From Diphasiastrum complanatum (taxonomy: Eukaryota; Streptophyta; Lycopodiopsida; Lycopodiales; Lycopodiaceae), in assembly GCA_029204225.1 (NCBI GenBank), contig CM055096.1, positions 45,727,346-45,791,345 on the forward strand: a stretch of 64,000 nucleotides of DNA. The letters run 5' to 3'. Under the pieces are notes generated by a model, which had not been told where the DNA came from, searched no databases, and was given only the letters and a program-made list of their open reading frames with translations. Below, piece after piece: positions 43,455-54,449 of the stretch; position 1 is the stretch's first letter; every line of letters begins with the position of its first letter. Made by a program: the position numbers and the translations under genes.

Positions 43455-43825
43455 AGTCTTGTAAAGACTTCAGTACTCTGATAAGTTGTGCCAATGTGTT
43501 ACTCTGGGATTTGACATGAATTGACTCAGTGTGCTAACTACATAAGCAATGTCAGGTGTGGTATAAATCATGGCATATATTAGAGATCCAATAAGTGACT
43601 GAAATGGATACTCTTTCATTTGCTCCTTTACAACATTTTTTTAAGGACATCGTTTCTTAAATAGCTTGAATCTTGGAACAATTGGAAAATTTACAATTTT
43701 ATAATTCTAAAAATCATAGTCATGCAATATATTTTCAATGTATCTTTGCTAATTCGAATAAACAATATATAAGATATGTTCCTATGAATTTGAATGCTAA
43801 GAAAAAATTGTGCTCCATCTAGATT
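43455..43825 (-). pseudogene. Copia RT C-terminal fragment
   Basis: The minus strand reads RYIENILHDYDF, then after stops KEYPFQSLIGSLIYAMIYTT and PDIAYVVSTLSQFMSNPRVT-HW, the end of copia RT before RNase H. At least three stops are present. Confidence 0.75.
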
Positions 43826-44036
43826 TGGTGTTAGGGCTCTAATGTATTCCAGGCATGACCATTTACTAGGGGCAGAGGGCCATGGTATTGGCATGGGCCA
43901 ACAATTGGGATGGACACCATGTGACCTGTTGGGTTGGATGCATTATTGGCCATGACCCGGTGTGACCGCTTGACAAAATGTTAGTAGGTGGAGTTATGAC
44001 CATATGGACCCTAATCGTCAGTAGTGAAGATGCCTC

Positions 44037-44308
44037 TGTTGGATGAGCAGTTAGCTAGCAGTATGTTGGATGCATGCGTGTCATAGGTCCATGGCGAGGC
44101 TTGGGGGTGGTGCCTCAGCGTCAAACACTGATTGCAGGTAGTGAAATTCATGAAACCATGGGGACTAATCCCCTTGCATGGCAGCCATGTGTCCTTGGCC
44201 CAAAATAGTAATAAGATAGACTCAAGAGGAGGGCACCTATGATTGGCTGGTTTATTCCTCATACTGGCCATCAGAGTTTGGAGAGCTCTTGGAGAGTAGA
44301 ATGTAATA
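44037..44308 (+). mobile_element. Candidate 5' LTR of a copia element
   Basis: Starts TGTTGGATGAG and ends just before a primer-binding site. Boundaries are inferred from the PBS and the TGTTGG start; no intact partner LTR was found. The segment 44096-44156 (GGCTTGGGGGTGGTGCCTCA...) recurs at 44682-44742, so an LTR piece may be duplicated. Confidence 0.45.
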
Positions 44309-44310
44309 TC

Positions 44311-44323
44311 TGGTATTAGAGCC
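44311..44323 (+). promoter_or_regulatory. Primer-binding site (initiator tRNA-Met type)
   Basis: TGGTATTAGAGCC differs by one C-to-T from TGGTATCAGAGCC and is followed by TCGTTCTAGAGAGAGAA, a common context just inside plant copia LTRs. Confidence 0.65.
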
Positions 44324-44744
44324 TCGTTCTAGAGAGAGAATGCCCTGTTTTAGAGAGAGAAAGTGGAGAAACCTTTGATTTTTGCTTGATTCTTGAAGGA
44401 TTTGAGGGGGGGAATCATGGAGACAACTAATATATGTGTTTTGGGACATTTGTTCCTACCCATTTGAGCCATCAAAAATCTGATTGTTGGGCTCAACTTC
44501 CTCGTACAGCCCATCGCATCTAAAATAGCAACTTCTAGCACTATTTGAAAGGGGAAAACATGCATTTTGCAAGTAGAATTAAAGTCGCCAGCTCCTACAG
44601 ACCTACATAGGCCCATTGCCCTCCCAAAAGTAGTTGTTCAGCGTTTTGAGACGATTTTCAACAGTATTTTTCCACAAGATGGGGCTTGGGGTGGTGCCTC
44701 AGAGTCACGCACTGATTGCAAGTAGTGGATCTCATGATTCATTT

Positions 44745-45040
44745 AACAACATGGTTTTTACCTCCTTAATAAATTTGATATCATTGCCAAAAAGTAATAT
44801 ATCATTAATGTAACATGTAACATTAATAAATGAACTTTCTATGGCCTTATAATATACATTTGAATCCAAAGATCTTGGTACAAAATTATGATTTGTAAAG
44901 AAGAAATTAATCCTTTGAAACTATGCTCGTGAAGACTTTTTTAGTCCTTGTAAGGCCTTACAAGTTTGCACACCATATGCTTCTTTCCATTTAGCTCATA
45001 CCTTCAAGCTGGTGCATGTAGATGTCCTCCTTAATAATTA
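44745..45040 (-). pseudogene. Copia RT fragment
   Basis: The minus strand reads KEDIYMHQLEGYELNGKKHM then VCKLVRPY, and in a shifted frame FINVTCYINDILLFGNDI, corresponding to EEVYM...CKLKKSLYG and the YVDD region (here YIND). It is followed directly by an integrase fragment in the wrong order, so two elements are joined. Confidence 0.75.
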
Positions 45041-45046
45041 CATTTA

Positions 45047-45370
45047 GGATTTTTGACCAATGCTTTGAAGCTCTTGAAGTTGTCAAATGCATCTTTTTTC
45101 TTCTTTAAGAAGTAGATCCACGTCTTACGTGACATATCATCAATAAAGGTCATGAAATAGAAGGCTTTACCTAAGGACATGGTCCTCATAGGCCTGCATA
45201 AATCTGTGTGGATTAAATCCAGGATGTTCTTTGCTCTTGCAACACCACCTTTATTGAACTTCTCTCGATGTTGCTTCCCATATACACATGATTTGCACAT
45301 CGATTTCAAGTGATCTTCTATAGTAGGCAATCTTGTTACCATCTCCAATTTCCTCATCAAACTGAGGCCA
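45047..45370 (-). pseudogene. Copia integrase N-terminal fragment (element B family)
   Basis: The minus strand reads LPTIEDHLKSMCKSCVYGKQ, ILDLIHTDLCRPMRTMSLGK and FYFMTFIDDMSRKTWIYFLK, nearly identical to element B at 20600-20920. It retains the HTD Asp that element B has lost. Both ends are abrupt. Confidence 0.85.
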
Positions 45371-45589
45371 TTTGGTGATTTTTGAAATTCTCTACAACTA
45401 CATAAGGTAATAGTAGAAGATATCCAAAAATATACTAATTTGATAGAAGATATCCGAAATTTTTCAAACGTTTGCAATCCGTACTGCATCAAGGGAGAGG
45501 CTATCTTCATCCGTTTATCCAGTTCTGCGGATTTTCCCGTGTCTTTATACATTCTGTAGAATTACAAGTGTTTTTACACAATCTACAAA

Positions 45590-45910
45590 AATACACGGAG
45601 TTTGACAACAGTGTCGCATTTTCTCTCTCTACAAACCCGACAGTGTCGCCTATCAGGAATCTCGTGTAAAAAAGCAGTGTCATCTTTTTTGGATTTTTCG
45701 CCCCTTAAGAATTACGTGTAAAAATGCAGTGTTGCCTTTTTCGCATGTTTCGCCTGTCATGAATTACGTGCAAAAATGTAGTGTCGCCTTTTTCGCATTT
45801 TTTGTCTGTCAAAAATTACAAGTGAAGATGCAGTGTCGCATTTTTTGCTTGTGGTAGTTTACGTTCATTTATGCAGAATGACAGTTTACGTTCATTTATG
45901 CAGATAGACT
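45590..45910. repeat. Degenerate tandem repeat with AGTGTCGC core
   Basis: AGTGTCGC or a close variant occurs near 45612, 45645, 45680, 45739, 45780 and 45832, with CCTGTCA and AATTACGTG(T/C)AAAAAT between most copies (period about 50-60 bp). The end contains GACAGTTTACGTTCATTTATGCAGA in near-duplicate. It lies just upstream of a copia RNase H relic. Confidence 0.7.
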
Positions 45911-46109
45911 ATTTACGGCCAATTGTCACCACTTATCAGCAAGCAACTTCTGAGAAGAACTGGATGAATGCTAGCGCAGTCCAGCGAATTGGCAATCGCA
46001 TTTGACGACCTAATTACTTAGTATAAATCAGTTGTTCATACATCTCATTATCAATGATCAATCATTATTGTGAATTGTGAAGGAGTTGAGTGTTATTTGA
46101 CGCTTCTTG

Positions 46110-46505
46110 TGCTCTATCAAGCAGATCGTTCACAATCATATTGACACCAGAAAATCAACTTCTGGATACATTTTTCTGTTAAAAAATGGTCCAATATCTT
46201 GGAATAGTCGTAAGCAGACCTCCATTGCAATATCTTCCACAGAATCTGAATACATTGCAACCTCTCAAGCTACCAAAGAGGCAATCTGGTTGAGAAATTT
46301 ACTATTTGATAGTGGTCTCAAACAGTATGCTCCAACAATGATATAATCTGATAATCAGAGTGCTATTGCATTATCTGTAAATCCTAGATTTCATTCTAGA
46401 AGTAAGCACATCAAAATCAGATATCACATCAGGAGCATGATATTCGACAAGGAGGTGAGTCTAAAATTTTGCAGAACCTAGTACATGGCAGTTGACATAT
46501 TTACA
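46110..46505 (+). pseudogene. Copia RNase H fragment
   Basis: Reads HIDTRKSTSGYIFLLKNGPI, QTSIAISSTESEYIATSQAT, a stop, SDNQSAIALSVNPRFHSRSK and, after further breaks, AVDIFTKG, where it meets the gypsy element on the other strand. An RT to go with it was not found upstream. Confidence 0.85.
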
Positions 46506-47040
46506 AAGGGATCACTGCTCCAATGGCATACTTGGATGCATCGGTATGCACATGGAATTCTTTAGAATAATCGGGAGCCCGGAGGATGGGTGCTTTGGTA
46601 AGGGCTTCTTTGAGTTGATTGAAGGCGACGCGTTGTTCATCCGTCCATTTGGGAACTACAACTACTTTGTGGATTAAGCGGGCTTTGTTAGCAAAATCGA
46701 AAATAAAGCACCGATAGTAGTTGGCATGGCCAAGAAAGGAGTAAACTTCACGTATTGTATGCGGTTCTGGTAGATTTTGAATGATAAGGATCTTTTCAGG
46801 GTCAGTGGCAATGCCATTTTGTGAGATAGTAGGTGGCCATGCAACATTTAGTAGCTCATCATGGTGTGGAAGAATATCAACAAAATTGATATGGATGATG
46901 GGTGTATCCAGATTAGGTGATTGGTCGTGATCGATTGGGTGTGGAGAGGTACAATTATCCTGATGTTGAGCATAGTAATCGGCATTCACACAATCAATGG
47001 TAGCTAGACTGTGACTCCAGTTTATGATATTAGTAGATTT
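46506..47040 (-). pseudogene. Ty3/gypsy RT C-terminal part and RNase H start
   Basis: The minus strand reads NGIATDPEKILIIQNLPEPH, SFLGHANYYRCFIFDFAN, then KWTDEQRVAFNQLKEALTKA, PILRAPDYSKEFHVHTDASK and YAIGAVIPL. This is the RT thumb/connection and RNase H start of gypsy elements. The RT fingers and palm with the catalytic YLDD are missing between the protease and this block. The element is cut off at about 46506 by copia RNase H. Confidence 0.88.
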
Positions 47041-47560
47041 AACATAAAGACCTTTTTCCATGGCTGGACTGGTATGGCTCAAATACTGAGTTGGTGGTTG
47101 AGGATCCCTTGTCATGTATGCGTACAGGTTTGAGTTTACCCATTGAGTCAATTGTAACAGAATTGTCACGATTACCAGAAGTGACTCGACCTTTGCCCCA
47201 GTCATGAACTACTCGTGCATTGGTGAGCCACGGACGACCAAGTAGTAATTCATAAGAATAGACATTATTATTGGGAATATCAAGTACTACAAGGTCAACA
47301 GAAAATTTGAGACCTCCTAGTTTGATCAGCACGTGCGGAAGGAAACCGGTAGGTCGGACCACACTTTGATCAGCCATTCGAAACTGACAAGTAGGTTTGG
47401 CTAGCTTGTCTCTCAGATTCCATTCCATCATGAGGGATGTGGAAATGATATTAACCCCGGAACCTCCATCGAGTATAGCTAAAACTTCACGGGATTGATG
47501 ATGGGTAGCTAGGATTTTGATGTTGTCTCATTCGTTGAGTGGATTGGTTAGATGTAAGGG
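47041..47560 (-). pseudogene. Ty3/gypsy aspartic protease
   Basis: The catalytic motif reads AILDGGSGVNIIS (normally DTGA/DSGS-like), followed by MADQSVVRPTGFLPHVLIKL, VVLDIPNNNVYSYELLLGRP and WLTNARVVHDW, the flap and C-terminal parts of a retropepsin with the typical LLGRPWL ending. The Asp is present. The frame continues from gag in the same polyprotein. Confidence 0.82.
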
Positions 47561-47989
47561 CATTTCAGGCAACTCATCAATAGTGGTGGTGGTATTGGAT
47601 TGGATCTGTTGTTTCCACTGGCCAGCATGTTTCCAGAGGACATGGAAGGGAAGAGTGACATTGGCTTGTAGTAAATCTCTCCAAACTTTGGTAACTTCAA
47701 GGGTTTTGCTTTCAAATGGCTTGTGAGGTACTTTATGGGAAGAGGAATATTGTTGGTCGGCATTACGGATTTGTTGGCGATACTGATAATGCAGCCGAAT
47801 TTCTTCAGATGGGTGAGGATAAACTATCGGGGTTGAATCATCACTTGGAGGAATAGCCTACGGTTGAGTTTTGCTGGGTGCAAGTGTAGGGGCTTGGCGT
47901 TGGGTTTGTGCCCGAGTCAAGATCCAAGCAGGATGAGTTTCAACTGGTAAAGTTTCTAGTTGCACTGAACAGACTAGAGCAGTAGGTTT

Positions 47990-48603
47990 GGATCAGGATG
48001 GGAAGTCCTTCACGTGATGTTCAATACCACAATTTTCACAAGCTGGAGGGAAACGGAGTTTATCTGGGCAACGAATACTAGGATGTTTACCTGCACAGAT
48101 GAAGCATCCTCGTATTGCGGGTAGTTGATGTGCGGCAAAGACAGCTTGGTTTGGATTATAAGCTTGGGCATTGGGATCCAGTGGTTGAGCATTAGAATCA
48201 TAGGTATAATAAACAATTGTTTCAGTAGAAACTGCGGTTGAGTATTGTCTTCCACATAGTAGGTGGCCGCATCGATGGTATTCGGATCAAGATAATGGAT
48301 AGCATTTTGTGGGGCAGGTTAGTTAGCAACAAACTGTTGACGTGGGGATGGATATTGATTTGGTGCAGGTGGTCGTGGTTAGTAAACCCCTGGTCGTGAC
48401 ATAGGTTGTTGTGGTGGGTAGGGGTGGTAAGCTCGATAAACGGTGGGTCTGGTGGTTGCTGGGAAATGATTTCGCAATTGAGGGCATTCATTAGCAGTGT
48501 GATGCTGTGAGCAGATTGGACACCAGACATTTTCTCTTGTTGAAAAGGATTTCTCAGTAATTTGTTTCATGGTGGTTTGGAAATCGGCAGTGAGTTTATC
48601 CAT
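47990..48603 (-). pseudogene. Ty3/gypsy gag nucleocapsid region
   Basis: Two possible zinc-binding sites: CPICSQHHTANEC (about 48500) and CFICAGKHPSIRC with CENCGIEHH (48040-48110). Pro/Tyr/Gln-rich stretches lie between them, with stops after SRPGVY and FVAN. It links the capsid-like gag at 48625 to the protease. Confidence 0.7.
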
Positions 48604-48624
48604 ATGTGATTGTTGAGCTTTTTG

Positions 48625-49275
48625 TCAGGTTTTCATTTGATGTAGAAATTCAGAAGACTGAGCAATATTATCAGACTTAAGATGATCCGGATTCTTAGAT
48701 TTCTTTTCACGATGGTCAAAGTCATCATCGGAACCTTCGTCTTCTTCACGGATAGCATCGGTCATCACATCTTTAAGTTGATCATAAAGGTCAACTGGTT
48801 TGAGTTCACGGCGGATGTTTTTAGACAATCCAGCTAGAAATAGTTTTATGGCCATGCGTTCAATGATATTTTCATCAACACATTCTACTTTGAGACGTTT
48901 AAAATGCTCAATGTAGTTTTGAATAGACTCTTCGCGACGCATCTTGATATGAGTAATTTGAATAAACAGGCTCTGAGTCAGTTTGGATGGTTTGAAACAC
49001 TTGATGAGAGCGTCCTTGAGGGTGTTCCAAGAAACAAGATCAGGAGTTTTGAGATTCAAGTACCACTCCTTGGCGATGCCATAGAGTACCATGGGAAATA
49101 GGTGAAGCTTTTCAGTTTCAGACGTATCTCCATAAAAACGGCATGCATTATCAAAGTCTTGGAGAAATCGAACTGGGTCAGATTCGCCATCGTACTTTGG
49201 TGCATCGATACGTGGAACTCTTCGTCCCATTCATGGAGGAGTCGGATTAGAAGATTCAGCATAGTCAGGAGACAT
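48625..49275 (-). pseudogene. Ty3/gypsy gag (capsid-like domain)
   Basis: The likely original start is the ATG at 49275 (MSPDYAESSNPTPP, then a TGA, then MGRRVPRIDAPKYDGESDP). The retrotrans_gag core includes RFLQDFDNACRFYGDTSETE, LFPMVLYGIAKEWYLNLKT, WNTLKDALIKCFKPSK and IKLFLAGLSKNIRRELK, then an acidic segment (EEDEGSDDDFDH). A TGA after LHQMKT separates it from the nucleocapsid part in the same frame. Confidence 0.88.
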
Positions 49276-49732
49276 GATGCAGAATACAGATGAGCAGGAT
49301 AGGACTGTACTTGACAAAAAGGACAGTTTGCTTGCAGAATGGATAGTGTAGGACAAAAATTGGTCTTTCTGATTGTTATAGAATTCGCGGACAGGCTAAG
49401 AAATTGTGGAGAGGCAGATAAATCTAACTGTAATACTCGCGAATTCTGAACAAGTATTCTGAATATCAGAGACAGACTGGCGAATTCTGATATACCTGTT
49501 TGGTTGTGAAAAACGTCACTTGGGTCACTTCTTTTGAAGAAAATGCTCAAGTTGACTCTTTTGTTGCTTCCCCCCAGTTTGAGAAGTTGCTCCGCAGCTC
49601 GTGTAGGACCTAGAGAGACGACGCGTGCTGTTTGTTGGTAGATAGAGATAAGCACACAAGCAAACATACAACACAGAAGCAAGAAATAAAAGAAAAAAAG
49701 GAGAAGAAGCTAGGTAGAAAAATATTTAAAAA

Positions 49733-49747
49733 GCAACAACGGCGCCA
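49733..49747 (-). promoter_or_regulatory. Primer-binding site of the gypsy element
   Basis: The minus strand reads TGGCGCCGTTGTTGC; its first 11 bases match the tRNA-Asp type site (TGGCGCCGTTGCC) frequent in plant Ty3/gypsy elements. It lies one base inside the LTR start at 49749. Confidence 0.8.
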
Positions 49748-49748
49748 A

Positions 49749-50557
49749 TGTTGGAAGTCTTTCTAGTGAGTGCGGTGGCTAGATCTACTTACGGGTGTAG
49801 TATAGTGATGTAGAAATTCGTCCACTTTTTAAGTTTCTACAATAAGCTTCAACAGAAATATGGACATGAATGAGAGCACTAAGGCTTACCCAACTAGTGC
49901 CCGAAACGGAAATAAACTAATTAGTAACAACAATAAAAATCCTTGCTAAGGCTTACCCAACTAGCAAGGTGACTAGACTAATCCTAGATTAACACCCGAA
50001 GGGTAATAAAATGAGATTGCGGCTAATACTAAACAAATAAGCAATAATGAACATGCCACAATAAAATCGATGAAAAGGAGGCAAGAGGAGCCCGAGCACC
50101 TTCCCTCAAGCTAGGTATCTTTCCAAGGGGAACACAAATGAAATAGAATGATAATTCTCCAAAATAGAGAGCAAGATAGCTTAATCTCAAAAGTGTTATT
50201 TATAATGCAAATACCTCTCCTTTTATGGCAAGGAGGGTCTTCCATAAGTGTCTACTAACTTATGGGACTAATCTGTTCCTAGCCTTTCTAGAACTTCTAA
50301 CTTAGGATTTAGAACTTCAATTTTCTTAACTTAGGACAACTTAAGATAAAAATTTTCTAATCTTAAGTTTCCTAAGTCTAAGTTCTAAATCTAAGTTTAA
50401 GCTATTTTATTATTATTTAAGCTTCTACTCTTGGACTTACAAAACACATGCCATGGCTTGAAGTTTATTGACAGATACTCATACGTGGTCTTACAAAACA
50501 CATGCCACGGAGTTTTATTATTTTTTTATTTTCTCTGTGTTAGCACAGTTGCTAACA
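49749..50557 (-). mobile_element. 5' LTR of the Ty3/gypsy element (right end approximate)
   Basis: Begins TGTTGGAAGTC on the plus strand next to the PBS. The far end is placed at GCTAACA (50557) because it gives imperfect inverted ends TGTTGG/CTAACA; the length would be about 809 bp. The 3' LTR is missing because the element is truncated at 46.5 kb. Two copies of CTTACAAAACACATGCCA lie near 50440 and 50490. Confidence 0.5.
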
Positions 50558-53251
50558 CATGATTGCATTAGGGATGCAGATTCAAGTGATAGCAGGGTAA
50601 AGATCATTTGGTTTGGGCCATGGAAGATCTCACAAGTTCACTTGGAGGGATATTGGCATGCGCACTCATGTGAGGGACTTGATGGTGGCTTTGGAGTTCA
50701 CATCTCAATGTATTCTCAGGGAATGGTTTGGAATCATTCACAGGAACAGCCTGGAGCTAGCTTGGGGGAATACAGGTGGGCACTACAGGGTAGATGCTCA
50801 GATCTTTGTGATCAGGGATGGCATTGGAATACATGATAGGGATAGCATTGCAGGATGACATGAAATGGTCATCAGGGGGCAGCTATCTCATATTGGACTT
50901 GAGTCTTTGTATTGGACAGGACTTACAGGTGGGATTCATGATGGAATCAAGATGCTACAAACGCAAATGGACAAAGCGTGAAGCTTTGAGAGCCAGCTCT
51001 AGGTTGGAGAGCTGATGGAGATCGCACGGAGTGTAATCGGTGGGCAAACACTATGGTGAGTGTTTTGCTAGCAATCTATTGGAGGGGACACTGATGGCGA
51101 GGACTTCATGGTGTGCTCATTTGGGAGTACAGGTTGGCATTACAACAGGGGGACAGTCTTTGGCATTGGCATCGATAGGGAGGTATCTACCATCACGGAC
51201 GTGGATAAGCTACCTATAGCTTTCATGCATTTGGCTAAATTTTCAGGAGTCTAGGCTTGGCACAAGTGTTGGAATTTTCATGGTGCAGATTCTCTGGTGG
51301 TGAGATCATGGGGAAGTCTATAGGGAGTCACTCAAAGCCATATACCTCAGTACGATCAGGGAGACAATAGTCTCCGGATCCCATGAGCAGTGACTCAGGG
51401 ATATGCTTGAAGTGGCATGGTGTCAGGTGGCACATAGCCAGGGAGAGCGAGCAGATGCTAGGAGCCAAGTGGAGTAGGTGATGCTTTGGAGTTCGGCTTG
51501 TCTAGCAGGATGGTGACCAGGATCAAAGACATCAGGTGAGCATAGTATGTGGATGACGAGTCCATTGGGGTGGCACTCAGGGAGATGCTACAGTTGCTCA
51601 GGTATGATATTTCGTTTGATGTATGGACGATGTTCTTCAATTGGTGCATCACGTGATGACCTAGGGACAAGTCATGCCTACTTGGAGGTAGGTCGCATGG
51701 AGTGTACATGGGGTGGTACATACCTTGAGGGCATCGAGAGCATTACGAGGTGATGTGGATCCAGCATGCCCATGGTTGTGAGCCGACAGGGATGGAGATG
51801 GTTGCTCAGGGAGTAACAATTGATACTTTGGTGAGTAATCAGGTGAGCTGCATGGTCATATGCACAGTAGTCTCCAGGTTGGTGTCACATGTTGTTGTTA
51901 TCCATCACTATTTTGTAAGCAGAATGTAGCTTTTGGTTAGATCCAGTTGGAGTCTAGTTGCACTACAAGTGGACATATTCATGGGGAGCTATCAGTGGGT
52001 AATGGATACTTGGTGATCAGATGGTATATGGTACAGGGTTCTGGAGTTATACTACCTGATATCCTATGGATCGTGGGTGAGTTATTCATCACGATAGTGG
52101 ATCTAGTTTGTATTTGCTTTGGCTTGGACGCTATGATGGATGTTGTGGGGAGATAGGCTCCTTGGTGGGAGGCCTATAGACTGGTCAAATTAGAGTTGGC
52201 AACGTCAAGCATGTAAAGTTGAACCTACATGGGATGTAGGACAGGCAGATCATCATCAGTATCTCTGGGAGGTAGTCGAGCTACTCAGGTATAGCCTATG
52301 GTGAGTTTTGCATACATTCATTCATTGAGTCCTTGGTAGACTCTTGTGCTTGGAGCATGGGGAATGGATGGGGATCAGCTTTTAGGGCTTATTGGTCATT
52401 TGGATATGCTTGGACGTGAGGCATCTTGGTTACAGGTGCAGGCCATGGTTGGAGACCTGATTTGGTAACCAGTGGTGTAGCAGTAGATCTACAGGTGGCA
52501 CAAGTGTTGGTACGACAGGATACCACTTATGGGCAGGCCTTGGTCATGTATTTGACGCTTTATCATTCGTGTTGGTTTGCATGAGTGTGTGTGGGCTTGT
52601 ATGTTACCTTGTCACGGGAGTCTAGATCTGAGTCAGAGTTGTATTTGGTTGTGCATTTGCTATGTGAGAAACAAAGTAATTATTTGATGCTCATTGACTT
52701 GTCATTGTGTCTACTAGCTATTTATCCCGTGAGGATATAGTCTTATGGTGGCAATAAGGTTTCCTCAGGTTGAGCCTTAGTCGCTCATTTATGTCAGCTT
52801 TACAAGTTTGTGCTTGTAAGTGCTTGACAGGATGTTAGCCTAGCTAGATGGAGGATGTAAGTCTCATGGTGGCAGTGAGATTTCCTTAGTTTGAGCCATG
52901 TCGCTCATGTGGTCCACTTGTGTTCAAGTCAGACGAGTTTGTTGGTCGAGAGTGTGATAGACTCTCTGTATGAGCATTGTGTGTGCATGATACTTTGTGA
53001 GTCAAACCTAGTGGTTTGTTGGTGTGCTTGAGTGTGAGTCAAGTACACAGTAGCAGGACATGCATAACATCTTTTGGACACTCCAGACGTTACTACAAAT
53101 TATTGTTTTTCACTCCTATCACATTTAAGCTTATCTGATTCATTAGTATAAGCTCTAAATGTGATGATATAATTATTGCATAGTTTATTTGGTTTACTGT
53201 ATATGGTTGTGTTTGGGACGTGACCCACTATCATTATATCAGTCGGGCACT
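50558..53251. other. Unrecognised G-rich (plus-strand) region; possible retroelement leader
   Basis: Purine-rich on the plus strand with many stops and no protein motif I trust. A degenerate direct repeat of about 58 bp occurs at 52733-52790 and 52853-52910 (GGATRTAGTCTYATGGTGGC), a 120-bp step. It could be the leader or deleted body of copia element D, whose RNase H follows. Confidence 0.35.
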
Positions 53252-53478
53252 AATGAAAATTATCTGGCTTAGAAGATTGCTTCAGGATATGATGTTCTCT
53301 CAACTCATACCAACTATACTCTATTGCGACAATCAAAGTTTATAGCTCTATCTTTGAACCCATGAACACACTCTAGAACTAAACACATTGAAGTTCAATT
53401 TCATTTTCTTAGAGAGAAAGTTCTGAATAAGATTGTCGAATTAAGTTACTATCATACTGATAGCATGTTGGTTGATAT
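53252..53478 (+). pseudogene. Copia element D RNase H, part before the N2 insertion
   Basis: Across frames it reads IIWLRRLLQDM, LYCDNQS, then THSRTKHIEVQFHFLREKVL, NKIVELSYYHTDSMLVDI, the end of copia RNase H. It stops at the GATAT target duplication of N2; the continuation LTKSLSREKHVNLC is at 58791. Confidence 0.82.
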
Positions 53479-54309
53479 TGTGCAAAAAGTACAAAAGTTA
53501 CCAAGAGTGGATCCTAATCTGATCCTCAAGAGGGATTGGTTGTCAGATTACTTGATCTATCAATCTACTTGAGATTAAGATCAATCTAGATCAATTCTAG
53601 ACACAAAATCCTAACAAGAACAATCATTAATTGAAGGTAGGTGTACTTTCTAGTTTCACACATGTGAAACACTATCTGAGTACGGACTCCAACCTGAAAA
53701 TCAAGTACACATTGATAGAACCTCAAAACAATCAAAACAGATGTAGACAAATGGAGAGAATCACTCAAAATTGCTTCCAAAACCAAAATTGGTGTCTCAC
53801 AGTGATTATGGCCAAATGTGGCTCTATATATACAATAAGTGAGAGCTCATGGAACTTATCATCCCTCTGACCCCACATGTGTGAAGGTGCTTTGTCATAT
53901 GATGATTCATCATGCAAAATTGACACTTGGACAAAACCTTCTATTTTGAGCACTTTTGGTCCATTTTCCTTCTATATGGAGATCTACTTGGAAATCTTCT
54001 AGAAGTCAAAATTCGCCTACTTCAGCTTATTCCACACATGTGAGTTGTCCTCTACACATGGGATATGACACCTAACCAAAGGATGTGGCTCATGCAATCA
54101 ATAGATTGATGCCATGTGTCATATGTCTAGAAAACTTGTTTTTGGCCTTTTTAGCCACTAGAACTTGAATTAATTCATATGTACAACTTATATGATTATG
54201 GTACATTACAACTACACTAGTTTCACATGCGGGAACAGGCTCCAAACATGTGTATTTATCTATATACAAGATTTTTGCCTCTACCAAGCTTATTTTTGCA
54301 TTTTTCACA
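53479..54309 (-). repeat. N2 3' LTR
   Basis: 831 bp. It contains several CACATGTG-type E-box sequences (for example TTTCACACATGTGAAAC at 53654, CACATGTGTGAAGG near 53875, CACACATGTGAG near 54033), a theme shared with the CACACGTGTG palindrome of the N1 LTR. A TATATATA stretch lies at 53824. Confidence 0.88.
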
Positions 54310-54449
54310 CTCCTCCTCAAAAATCTAGCTTGGTAGATCTAGCTTGATGGAAAACATAATGATCTTGAACTTGACTCCATGGGCTGAATTGGTCTTTGCT
54401 GGTTCAAAAGGTGTGAAGATCAGCCAATGAGCTTGATGTTGATTTGAAA

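Noticed and set aside
51525-51580. YVDD-like peptide (TATGTGGATGACGAG) as RT active site
   Set aside because: No neighbouring RT motif in any frame; probably chance.
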